From Pseudonocardia sp. 73-21 (lineage in GTDB: Bacteria; Actinomycetota; Actinomycetes; Mycobacteriales; Pseudonocardiaceae): a stretch of 64,000 bases of DNA. Position 1 is the stretch's first letter. Each line of letters begins with the position of its first letter. The stretch lies in contig NZ_MKVV01000045.1 in assembly GCF_001899645.1 (NCBI RefSeq), forward strand, positions 1 through 64,000, written 5' to 3'. The translations under genes were made by a program, and so were the position numbers. Shown here piece after piece: positions 55,081-63,041 of this stretch. The notes below the pieces were generated by a model. It saw only the letters and a program-made list of their open reading frames with translations, did not search any database and was not told the origin of the DNA.

Positions 55081-55503
55081 TCAATCGTTGTCGCGGGCGG
55101 CCAGCTCGGCCAGCATGCGGTTGTAGGCCGCCATCTCCGGGTCCTCGTCGGCCTGGACGGGCCGGGCCCGCACCGGTCGCGGCCCGAAGGGCGAGGGACC
55201 GGTGGCGACGGCGGGGGCGGCCACCACGGGCTCGGGCTCCGGTTCCGGATCGGCGTCCCACGGGTGCTCGGGGAGCTCGCCCCGGATGCGCCTGATCTCC
55301 ATGCCCAGCATCCGCCACCACATGTAGCCGAAGAAGAGGGCGAACACGGGCCACTGCAGGCCGTAGCCGACGTTGAGTGCGCTGCCCATCGACGACCCCG
55401 CACGGTGCCACTGCCACGCCGCCAGGAGGCCGCACGTGACCATCGCGCCGATCGTGAGCAGGTGCCACATGATCCAGCGTGGGGAGAGGACGAGCTGTCG
55501 CAC
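55081..55503 (-). CDS. Small actinobacterial membrane protein with two helices
   Basis: 140 residues. Two helices (IMWHLLTIGAMVTCGLLAAW, GLQWPVFALFFGYMWWRML) then a Pro/Glu-rich cytoplasmic tail ending EMAAYNRMLAELAARDN. The family is conserved in actinobacteria, often with DUF3817, but its function is not known. GTG 55503 is leaderless, TACTCT (55510-55515 complement) being six bases upstream. Confidence 0.75.
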   Translation of the reverse strand: MRQLVLSPRWIMWHLLTIGAMVTCGLLAAWQWHRAGSSMGSALNVGYGLQWPVFALFFGYMWWRMLGMEIRRIRGELPEHPWDADPEPEPEPVVAAPAVATGPSPFGPRPVRARPVQADEDPEMAAYNRMLAELAARDND

Positions 55504-55537
55504 CCCGTCAGAGTACGCCGACCGGTAGCGTCCGATC
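55504..55537. promoter_or_regulatory. Overlapping divergent leaderless promoters
   Basis: Only 34 bases separate two divergent GTG starts. The minus-strand -10 is TACTCT (55510-55515 complement) and the plus-strand -10 is TAGCGT (55526-55531), each six bases from its start codon. Each promoter's -35 position would fall at or inside the other gene's first codons, so the polymerases probably exclude each other. Confidence 0.65.
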
Positions 55538-56356
55538 GTGTCCCGGCTCCGCGTCACACCTCTCCGCGCCTGGTTGTCCCCCGCATCGCCGGACGAGCCC
55601 GTGATCACCGATCCGGGCGTTCGCCGCCTCGTCGTCACCGAGATCCTGGTCGTCCTGACCGTCACCCTCGGGCTCTCGGCCCTGCGCAGCGCCCTGAGCC
55701 TGCTCGACGCCCTGCTGCGGCCCGTCCCGCTCAGCCAGCAGCAGGTGGCGCTCAACGCGCCCGCGGCGAACGCCGACCTCGTCGACCTCGCGCTGCAGCT
55801 GGTGCGGGTGCTGCAGCTCGTCGGCTGGGGCGCGCTCGGGGCGTACCTGCTGATCCGCGCCGGCTTCGCGCTGCGACACGTGGGCCTGGACGCCGGCCGC
55901 CCCGGCCGGGACGCGCTCGGCGCCGCCGGCCTGGCCGCGTTGATCGGCGTCCCGGGGCTGGGCCTCTACCTGGTGGCGCGCGCGCTCGGCGTGAGCCTGG
56001 ACATCGCCCCCACCACCCTGGGCGACACGTGGTGGCGCGTGCCGGTGCTGATCGCCTCGGCGGCGGCGAACGCCTGGGCCGAGGAGCTGGTGATGATCGG
56101 GTACCTGCTGACGCGGCTGCGCCAGGTGGGGTGGTCGGAAAACCGTGCGGTGGTCGCGTCGGCCCTGCTGCGCGGCAGCTACCACCTCTACCAGGGCCTC
56201 GGCGGGTTCGTCGGCAACGTGGTGATGGGGTGCGTGTTCGGGCGCGTGTGGCAGCGCACGAACAGGCTGTGGGCGCTGATCGGCGCCCACACCCTGATCG
56301 ACGTGGTGGCCTTCGTGGGCTACGCGGCGCTCGCCGGGAAGGTGGGCTGGCTCTGA
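55538..56356 (+). CDS. CPBP-family intramembrane metalloprotease
   Basis: 272 residues with seven to eight helices. CPBP (Abi) motifs: AEELVMIGYLLTRL with the paired glutamates, YHLYQGLGGFVGNVVMG with the histidine, and GAHTLID at the end. Related to Rce1 prenyl-protease; bacterial members act in bacteriocin immunity or signalling. GTG 55538 is leaderless. Substrate unknown. It stops seven bases before the converging SDR gene. Confidence 0.87.
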   Translation: MSRLRVTPLRAWLSPASPDEPVITDPGVRRLVVTEILVVLTVTLGLSALRSALSLLDALLRPVPLSQQQVALNAPAANADLVDLALQLVRVLQLVGWGALGAYLLIRAGFALRHVGLDAGRPGRDALGAAGLAALIGVPGLGLYLVARALGVSLDIAPTTLGDTWWRVPVLIASAAANAWAEELVMIGYLLTRLRQVGWSENRAVVASALLRGSYHLYQGLGGFVGNVVMGCVFGRVWQRTNRLWALIGAHTLIDVVAFVGYAALAGKVGWL

Positions 56357-56363
56357 ATGTCAG

Positions 56364-57281
56364 CTAGTGCTCGGCCAGGATCTGGTAGCGCATCTTCGCC
56401 ATCATGTTCTCCGCCCCGGCCGGGATGCCCGAGGCCGAGAAGAGCTCGTCGATGCGGCCGGGGATGTCCTCGGGGTCCCACTTCTTCCCGCCGTTGGTCA
56501 CCTCGGCCACCGACGTGAACGGCTGGAAGATCTCGATGCTGTCGCCCTGGACGCCGAAGACCTTGCCGCTGATGTGCGCCGAGGCGTCCGAGCAGAGGAA
56601 CGCCACGAGCGGCGCGATGTTCTCCGGGGCGAAGAAGTCGAACTCGCCGGCCGCCACCGACGCGTCGTGCTTGTCGCGGAACTCCTGCGGCATGAGGTCG
56701 AGCGTCATGCGCGTCAGGGCGGTGGGGGCGATCGCGTTGCTCGTGATGCCGCCGCGGGCACCCTCCATCGCGACGATCGTGGAGAACGCGGCGATGCCGG
56801 CCTTGGCGGCGCCGTAGTTGGTCTGGCCGAAGTTGCCCAGCAGCCCCGACGTGGACGCGGTGCTCACCACGTGCCCCGGGCGCTTGGCGTCCTTCCAGTA
56901 CTGGACGGCCGCGCGCGTCGGCAGGAAGTGGCCGCGCAGGTGCACGCGGATGACCGCGTCCCAGTCGTCGTCGCTGAGCTTGGCGATGGTGCGGTCGCGC
57001 AGGATGCCGGCGTTGTTGACCAGCGCGTCGAGCTGGCCGAACTCGCTCACGGCCGTGCTGACCAGCCGGTTGGCCACCTCGGCGTCGGCCACGTCACCGC
57101 TCGCGGCGACGGCCCGGCCCCCGGCCGCGACGATCTCCTTCGCCACCGCCTCGCCCGCGTCCGCGTCGAACTCGGCGACGACGACGGCCGCCCCCTGCGC
57201 CGAGCACTCCAGCGCCTCGCCGCGACCGATCCCGCGGCCGGCACCGGTGACGATGACGACCTTGCCATCCAGAAGTCCCAT
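56364..57281 (-). CDS. Short-chain dehydrogenase, hydroxyacyl-CoA/steroid type
   Basis: 305 residues. GAGRGIGRGEAL cofactor motif near residue 13, NNAGILRDRTIAKLSDDDWD, and catalytic YGAAK. The long C-terminal part (ISGKVFGVQGDSIEIFQPFT) is as in multifunctional-enzyme-like 3-hydroxyacyl-CoA dehydrogenases of actinobacteria. ATG 57281 is leaderless, TATAGT (57288-57293 complement) six bases upstream; 17 codons above it are not real. Substrate may be a fatty- or steroid-derived acyl-CoA. Confidence 0.87.
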   Translation of the reverse strand: MGLLDGKVVIVTGAGRGIGRGEALECSAQGAAVVVAEFDADAGEAVAKEIVAAGGRAVAASGDVADAEVANRLVSTAVSEFGQLDALVNNAGILRDRTIAKLSDDDWDAVIRVHLRGHFLPTRAAVQYWKDAKRPGHVVSTASTSGLLGNFGQTNYGAAKAGIAAFSTIVAMEGARGGITSNAIAPTALTRMTLDLMPQEFRDKHDASVAAGEFDFFAPENIAPLVAFLCSDASAHISGKVFGVQGDSIEIFQPFTSVAEVTNGGKKWDPEDIPGRIDELFSASGIPAGAENMMAKMRYQILAEH

Positions 57282-57335
57282 GGACGGACTATATGACCGA
57301 CGAGTAACCCTGCGCTGTCGCGCCCGCCACACCCG

Positions 57336-58289
57336 CTAGCGCAGGGTGATCTGCTTGCCCGCCAGCGCGTCCTTCGCGCGACGCTCCGCGTCCGTCAGCG
57401 GGGTGGTCTCCTTCAGGGCCGCATCCAGCTTCGTGGCGAACGCGCCGACCGGCTCGGACCACTCCTTCGGGTGCAGGTCACGGTCGAGATCCCAGACCGG
57501 GACGAGCAGGCCGTGGGCGCGGAACGACCCCGCGTAGCGGGTGTTCTCGCCCAGGCCGAGCTCGCCGCGGGCCTGCAGCCGGGCCAGGGCCGCGAGCAGG
57601 GCGTCCTCCGGCTCCGGGCGGACCCAGCGCAGATGGGCCTTCGTGCCGGTGTCCACCCAGTACGCGGCGCGGACACCGGGCGCGACCACCGGCTCGGTCG
57701 GCATGATCACCGCGTTGGCCCGCTCGAGGGTGGACATGACCTCGGCGGTGGGCTCGGAGCCGTCCTCGTTGGGCGGCACCCACCAGGCGAAGTCGCTGAA
57801 CAGGGTGACGTCGAGCGCGGCGTCGGCCACGAGCAGGTCCTGCAGCCGCTCGCCGCCCTCGGCGCTCGGCGGCACGACGGGCAGCGAGGTGCCGGGCTCG
57901 GCGGCGAACCCCCAGGTCAGGGCGCGGGCGAGGTCGGCGGAAAGGTCGCCGGAGCGGGTCTGCACCTGCATCCCGACGAGGATCTCGCCGTCCGGCCGCA
58001 CCAGCGCGGCGGACGCCCCGGGCAGCACCGACGCCAGCGTGACGACACGGTCCCGGGCGTCCTTCAACGGCAGCGGGGCCTTCGCCGACGGCAGGAACTC
58101 GCGCAGCGCGACGAGGTCGCACTCGGCGGCGAGGCCCTCGAACGGGCGGATGACGATGACGTCGTCGCCCGCTCCGTGGCAGGCCTTGTAGCGCTTGCCC
58201 GAGCCGCAGGGGCAGGGACGACGGGGGTTCTCGCCCGCGGACTGTGAGCCCTGGGCATGGGCCTCGCGGACACGTGTCTTCTTCGCCAT
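57336..58289 (-). CDS. SEC-C motif protein (DUF5926)
   Basis: 317 residues. After a basic start (AKKTRVREAH) comes a SEC-C zinc-binding motif PCPCGSGKRYKACHG (residues about 25-40). The rest is the DUF5926 domain common to actinobacteria, with LASVLPGASAALVRPDGEIL and WWVPPNEDGSEPTAEVMSTL. SEC-C motifs bind zinc, and sometimes ribosome or SecB-type partners; what this family does is unknown. TAGCGT lies ten bases before ATG 58289, a likely short-leader or leaderless promoter. Confidence 0.85.
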   Translation of the reverse strand: MAKKTRVREAHAQGSQSAGENPRRPCPCGSGKRYKACHGAGDDVIVIRPFEGLAAECDLVALREFLPSAKAPLPLKDARDRVVTLASVLPGASAALVRPDGEILVGMQVQTRSGDLSADLARALTWGFAAEPGTSLPVVPPSAEGGERLQDLLVADAALDVTLFSDFAWWVPPNEDGSEPTAEVMSTLERANAVIMPTEPVVAPGVRAAYWVDTGTKAHLRWVRPEPEDALLAALARLQARGELGLGENTRYAGSFRAHGLLVPVWDLDRDLHPKEWSEPVGAFATKLDAALKETTPLTDAERRAKDALAGKQITLR

Positions 58290-58312
58290 GGTTCCGCCGA
58301 CGCTAGCGGGTG

Positions 58313-59236
58313 CTACGCGGTGGCCCCCACCCGCACCACCACTTCGCGGCGGGTGCGCCGGGCCGGCCCCAGGAGCGCCGTGAGGCGGACGACCAGCACG
58401 GCCGTGACCCCGGCGGTGGCGGCGGCCAGCAGGTCCAGCACGGCGTGCAGCAGGACGCCGTCCGCGAGGGCCTGCACGCCCGTGCGCAACGACCAGAGCA
58501 GCACGACCACCCCGAGCACGACACCGGCCGCCCACAGCAGCCACCAGACCAGCAGCAGCCGCGACGGGCGGGGACGGACGCCTGCGGGGCGGCCCCACGC
58601 CGTGTGCTCGATCTCGGCCAGCACGGACCCCGGCACCGCGAGGTTGAGCCCCGGCAGCACCCAGCCGACGACGGTCGCGCGGGCCGAACGGGAGGGCGCC
58701 ACCCCGGCCCCCTCGGCCGCGGCCGCACCGGCGCGCAGGGTCCAGGCCACCAGCACGAGACCGGCCAGCAGCGCGAGCACCGGAGCGACCGTGCCCGCGG
58801 TGTTCACCAGCGCGTCCGAGACGGCGACGACCGTGGCGGACAGCGCCCGGTCCCGGCTGGCGAGCAGCAGGACGTACCGCCAGATCTCGGCCCCCGCCGC
58901 CACCACGGCCACGACGGCGGTGGCCCAGAGCAGCGGGACGAGGGTGTTCAGCAGCGTGCGGGCGGCGCGCAGCGGGTCGGGCGGGGGCTCGGCCGGCTCC
59001 GGGTCCACCCAGGCCTGCGCCGGGAACCCCCACCGCGGCAGGAACCGGTAGCGCGGAGGACCGGCGTACGGCGCGCGCGGGGGCGGCGGCGGGGCGGGCA
59101 TCGCGGACGCGGGCGGCTCCGCCGTCCAGTGCAGGGGCGCGAGGTAGCGGCCGCAGAACGGGCAGAACGGGCCGCCCGCGGGCACCGAACGCTGCCCGCA
59201 GCGCGGGCAGATGACCGGTGAACCCGGCGTGGCCAT
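58313..59236 (-). CDS. DUF4328 membrane protein with zinc ribbon
   Basis: 307 residues. The N-terminal zinc ribbon has CPRCG and CPFCG about 16 residues apart (residues 10-30), followed by a proline-rich linker and five to six membrane helices with the DUF4328 pattern (VVGWVLPGLNLAVPGSVLAE, RLLLVWWLLWAAGVVLGVV). Unknown function. ATG 59236 is the sole sensible start. Confidence 0.83.
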   Translation of the reverse strand: MATPGSPVICPRCGQRSVPAGGPFCPFCGRYLAPLHWTAEPPASAMPAPPPPPRAPYAGPPRYRFLPRWGFPAQAWVDPEPAEPPPDPLRAARTLLNTLVPLLWATAVVAVVAAGAEIWRYVLLLASRDRALSATVVAVSDALVNTAGTVAPVLALLAGLVLVAWTLRAGAAAAEGAGVAPSRSARATVVGWVLPGLNLAVPGSVLAEIEHTAWGRPAGVRPRPSRLLLVWWLLWAAGVVLGVVVLLWSLRTGVQALADGVLLHAVLDLLAAATAGVTAVLVVRLTALLGPARRTRREVVVRVGATA

Positions 59237-59246
59237 CCCGCCGCGC

Positions 59247-59576
59247 CTAGATGACGTCGGGCGCGGCGCCGTCGCGCTCGCTGACCATGGGACGGCCGTT
59301 GGCCGCCCACGACTGCATCCCGCCTCCCACGTTGACGGCCGCGCGGCCGTTCTGGTTGAGGAACGCGACGACGCGCCCGGAGCGGCCGCCGGAGCGGCAG
59401 ATCACGTAGACGGGATCGGCCTCCGGCACGTCGGCGATGCGCGTCGGCACCTCGTTCATGGGCAGGTGGGTGGCGTCGGGGGCGTGGCCTGCGGCCCACT
59501 CGTCGTCCTCACGGACGTCGAGCAGGACGGCGTCGGCGGGCAGCTCGGTCACGCCGATCTCGGGAACCGCGTTCAT
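59247..59576 (-). CDS. Rhodanese-domain protein
   Basis: 109 residues, single rhodanese domain. Active-site loop CRSGGRSGRV with the catalytic cysteine; LLDVREDDEWAAGHAPDA and GGMQSWAANGRPMV are the usual N- and C-terminal parts. Transfers sulfane sulfur between thiols. ATG 59576 gives the family-like N-terminus; an ATG at 59588 adds four residues. Confidence 0.87.
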   Translation of the reverse strand: MNAVPEIGVTELPADAVLLDVREDDEWAAGHAPDATHLPMNEVPTRIADVPEADPVYVICRSGGRSGRVVAFLNQNGRAAVNVGGGMQSWAANGRPMVSERDGAAPDVI

Positions 59577-59648
59577 GGGGCGAATCATGACACGACCGGT
59601 GGTGACGCCGGGGTGAACGCGGCGACCTCGGATGGCAGCAGGGACCGC

Positions 59649-60804
59649 TCAGTGCACCATCGCCTTCTCCGAGCCCGCACCCGTCAGGGAGCGGACCTCC
59701 ATCTCGGCGCACTTCGCCGTGCCGGACCCCGTGCGGCCGCCGACGTAGGTGCCGGCGATGCCCAGCAGGAACGACACCGGGATGGAGACGATGCCCGGGT
59801 TCTCCAGCGGGAAGAAGTCCCACCCGCCGCCCGGGAAGATGACGCTCTCCGGGCCGGAGACGACCGGCGAGAAGAGGATCAGCAGCACGCAGACGCCGAG
59901 GCCGCCGTAGATGCTCCACAGCGCGCCGGTGGTGTTGAACCGCTTCCAGAACAGCGAGTAGAAGATCGTCGGCAGGTTCGCCGAGGCCGCCACCGCGAAC
60001 GCCAGCGCCACCAGGAACGCGATGGTGATGCCGTTGACGAGGATGCCGCCGACGATCACGAAGGCGCCGACCGCGAGCGCCGGGCGACCCACACGTCCTG
60101 GTCCGGGGTGGCCTGGCCCTTCTTGATCACGTTGGCGTACACGTCGTGGGCGAACGACGCCGAGGCCGTGATCGTCAGGCCGGCCACCACCGCGAGGATC
60201 GTGGCGAACGCGACCGCCGAGACCGGGCCGAGCAGGATCTCGCCACCGAGCTGGTAGGCCAGCAACGGCGCCGCCGAGTTCGCGCCACCGGGGGCGGCCT
60301 TGATGGCGTCCGGGCCGACCAGGTCGGCCGCACCGAAGCCGAGCACCAGCGTGAACAGGGAGAAGACGCCGATCAGCCAGATCGCCCAGACCACCGAGCT
60401 GCGGGCCGCCTTCGCGGTGGGCACGGTGTCGCGGCGGCCCGCACGGGGCGCTGCCGCATGCGGAACGCGAGCACGTCGCCCATCGTGAACTTCCCGGTGT
60501 TGCGCAACAGCTCCGCCACCAGCAGCAACGCGACGAGCCACGCCACGAGGAAGCCGATGGAGTAGAGGAAACCGTCGTAGCCGCTCGTGGCGATGGCCCC
60601 GGCGATACCGAGGAACGACGCCGCCGAGAGCTAGTCGCCGGCGATCGCGACGCCGTTCTGCTGTCCGGTGAACGACCGGCCCGCGGCGTAGTAGTCCGGG
60701 GCGGTCTTGTTGGTGCGGCTCGCCCGGTAGCCGAACACCAGCGTGATGGCGATGAACACGACGAAGATGCCGATGTTCAGGGCCGGGTTGCCCACGGCGG
60801 TCAT
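59649..60804 (-). pseudogene. MctC/ActP-type monocarboxylate-cation symporter, disrupted three times
   Basis: The sodium:solute symporter begins well ([20 protein letters not shown]) but after VAIAGD a TAG (60631-60633) replaces the tyrosine codon of [14 protein letters not shown]. It continues to [17 protein letters not shown] near 60450, where the frame is lost and about 170 residues are absent before [21 protein letters not shown] third break near 60085 separates [14 protein letters not shown] from [15 protein letters not shown]. The C-terminus is normal and ends EKAMVH. The length is about 500 bases short of a full gene. Its ATG overlaps the DUF485 stop, so the pair once formed the mctC-type operon. 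Confidence 0.85.
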
Positions 60805-61133
60805 GCCCCGCCCTCGATCCGGTCGCGGAGGCGCTCGGCCGCCGGATCGATGTTGCGGTTCGCGTACCGCACGTAGAGCGTGGTGATCACGAACGTGCTG
60901 ACGAACTGCAGCAGACCGAAGATCAGACCGATGTTGATGTTGCCGGCCACCTTGGTGGCCATGAACGCCGGCGCGTAGGACGCCAGCAGCACGTACAGGA
61001 GATACCAGGCCAGGAACGCCGCGCTCATCGGGAAGACGAAACGGCGCAGTCGCGACCTGAGGTCGGCGAACTCCGGACTGGCCTGTACCTGTTCGTAGAT
61101 GGTGCCTGTGGACCGCTCGCCGGTCGTACTCAC
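60801..61133 (-). CDS. DUF485 membrane protein, symporter partner
   Basis: 110 residues with two membrane helices. [20 protein letters not shown] and [20 protein letters not shown] are the DUF485 pattern; in corynebacteria such a gene precedes the acetate/pyruvate/propionate symporter mctC. GTG 61133 follows GGGAGG with five bases. Its downstream partner here is a pseudogene, so it may now be an orphan or serve the neighbouring symporters. Confidence 0.87.
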   Translation of the reverse strand: MSTTGERSTGTIYEQVQASPEFADLRSRLRRFVFPMSAAFLAWYLLYVLLASYAPAFMATKVAGNINIGLIFGLLQFVSTFVITTLYVRYANRNIDPAAERLRDRIEGGA

Positions 61134-61285
61134 GGCTTCCTCCCGTTTTCCTGTTTCCCGGTGCAACTGTCATTGCCGCCGCATGGTTACTCACCGGGCA
61201 ATGAACACTGCGTGATCATCTAACCCCGGAGGGTGATTGCGCAGCGAACCATAGTGCGGAGCACGACGGATCTCCGACCGGGTCT

Positions 61286-63034
61286 CTAGCCGCCGGGACG
61301 GCCCCGCTCGGCGAGCCGGTCGCGGCTGAGCCCCAGCCGTTCCGGGGCGTGCAGCTGCAGCAGCACCTGGTCGGCGTCCGCCGGCACGCGCTTCGCGGTC
61401 AGCTTGCTGACCCCGACCATGACCAGGAACGCCGCCGGCACGCTGACCAGCGCGGGGCGGTAGAGCAGCACGCCCGCCCAGCTCGAGTCGGCGATGCCGG
61501 CGAGGCTGACCCCCACCGCGCCGGCCGACAGCAGGCCCCCGACCAGCACCCCGGCGATGGCCCCGCGGTCGGTGAGCCCGCGCCACCAGATCCCGAGCAG
61601 CAGCAACGGGCAGAACGTCGACGCCGCCACGGCGAACACCAGGGCGACCGCCTCGGAGAAGTCCAGCCGCGTGACGAACAGCGACAGCGCCAGCGGCACG
61701 GCGCCGGCGAGCACGGCGGAGAGCCGGAAGTCCCGGACCCGGCCGGTGCCCAGCAGGTCGGTGGACAGCACGCCGGCGATGCTCACGACCAGCCCCGACG
61801 ACGTGGAGAGGAACGCCGCCCACGCGCCGGCCGCCACCACCGCGCCCAGGATCGCGCCCGCGAGCGAGCTGCCCAGGACCGCCGACGGCAGCAGCAGGAC
61901 GGCCGCGTCGGTGTCGCCGCTGACCAGCAGCTGCGGTGTGTACAGCCGCGACAACGCCCCGACCAGCGTCACCGTCATGTAGAACGCCCCGATCAGGGCC
62001 AGCACGACCACCGCGGTGCGACGAGCCGCCCGGCCGTCGGGGTTGGTGTAGAAGCGCACCAGCACGTGGGGCAGCCCCATCGTGCCGAGGAACGTCGCGA
62101 GGATCAGCGAGTACGTGGCCAGCAGCCCGTACGGGCGGCCCTCCGGGAACGGGGTCAGCCAGTCGGCGTCCTCGACCGGGGCCCCGGCCACGATCGGCAC
62201 GGGGGAACCGGCCAGGAAATCCAGCGTCGCGTCGGCCTTCACCGTGTGGGTGCCGGGCTCCCAGCGCAGCGACGCGCTGACCCGTTGCACGCCGTCGACG
62301 AGGCCGGTGGCGGTGAGGTCGACCGGGGCGCGCACCTGCAGCTGGACGTCGGTGTCGATGGACACCGTCGTGGCGGCGGTGAACACCGGCGGGGCGGGGC
62401 GGTCGAACGTGCGGTCGCCGCCGACGAAGTACACGAGCGCGATGACGGCGGGCAGGGCCAGCGCCGCGAACTTGAACCAGTACTGGAACGCCTGCACGAA
62501 CGTGATCGACCGCATGCCGCCCAGCAGCACCGTGGCGACGACGACGACCGCGGCGGCCACCTCCCCCGTCCACGACGGGAGGGAGGTGACGATCGCGATC
62601 GTGAGCCCCGCACCCTGCAGCTGCGGCAGCAGGTAGAGCCAACCGATGATGATCACGAAGATCGTGCAGACCATGCGCAGCACGGGTGACCGCAGCCGGG
62701 CCTCGGCGAAGTCCGGCACCGTGTAGGCCCCGGAGCGCCGCAGCGGTGCGGCCACGAACAGCACGAGCGCGAGGTAGCCGGCGGCGTAGCCGACCGGGTA
62801 CCAGAGGGCGTCCACGCCGTCGCGCAGGATGAGCCCGGCGATACCCAGGAACGAGGCCGCCGACAGGTACTCGCCCGAGATCGCGCTCGCGTTGGCCGTG
62901 GGGCCGACGGTGCGGGAGGCGACCAGGAAGTCCGACGTGCTGCGCGCCACCCGGACCCCGATGGAGCCGATCACCGCCGAGGCCACGGCGACGAGGCCCA
63001 TGGCCACGATCGCAAGGATGGCGGTGGTCGTCAC
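61286..63034 (-). CDS. Sodium:solute symporter (SSS family), intact paralogue
   Basis: 582 residues, about 13 membrane helices. [14 protein letters not shown]-type motif ([20 protein letters not shown]), GLPHVLVRFYTNPDG, and AAFLSTSSGLVVSIAGVLS mark the SSS fold used for acetate and related acids. It has an extra segment of about 80-90 residues (DVQLQVRAPVDLTATGLVDG, SLRWEPGTHTVKADATLDFL) between helices, predicted extracytoplasmic, which ActP lacks. GTG 63034 lies seven bases after the stop of the next paralogue, so they are cotranscribed. Substrate: probably a monocarboxylate, unproven. Confidence 0.88.
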   Translation of the reverse strand: MTTTAILAIVAMGLVAVASAVIGSIGVRVARSTSDFLVASRTVGPTANASAISGEYLSAASFLGIAGLILRDGVDALWYPVGYAAGYLALVLFVAAPLRRSGAYTVPDFAEARLRSPVLRMVCTIFVIIIGWLYLLPQLQGAGLTIAIVTSLPSWTGEVAAAVVVVATVLLGGMRSITFVQAFQYWFKFAALALPAVIALVYFVGGDRTFDRPAPPVFTAATTVSIDTDVQLQVRAPVDLTATGLVDGVQRVSASLRWEPGTHTVKADATLDFLAGSPVPIVAGAPVEDADWLTPFPEGRPYGLLATYSLILATFLGTMGLPHVLVRFYTNPDGRAARRTAVVVLALIGAFYMTVTLVGALSRLYTPQLLVSGDTDAAVLLLPSAVLGSSLAGAILGAVVAAGAWAAFLSTSSGLVVSIAGVLSTDLLGTGRVRDFRLSAVLAGAVPLALSLFVTRLDFSEAVALVFAVAASTFCPLLLLGIWWRGLTDRGAIAGVLVGGLLSAGAVGVSLAGIADSSWAGVLLYRPALVSVPAAFLVMVGVSKLTAKRVPADADQVLLQLHAPERLGLSRDRLAERGRPGG

Positions 63035-63041
63035 GGAGCCA

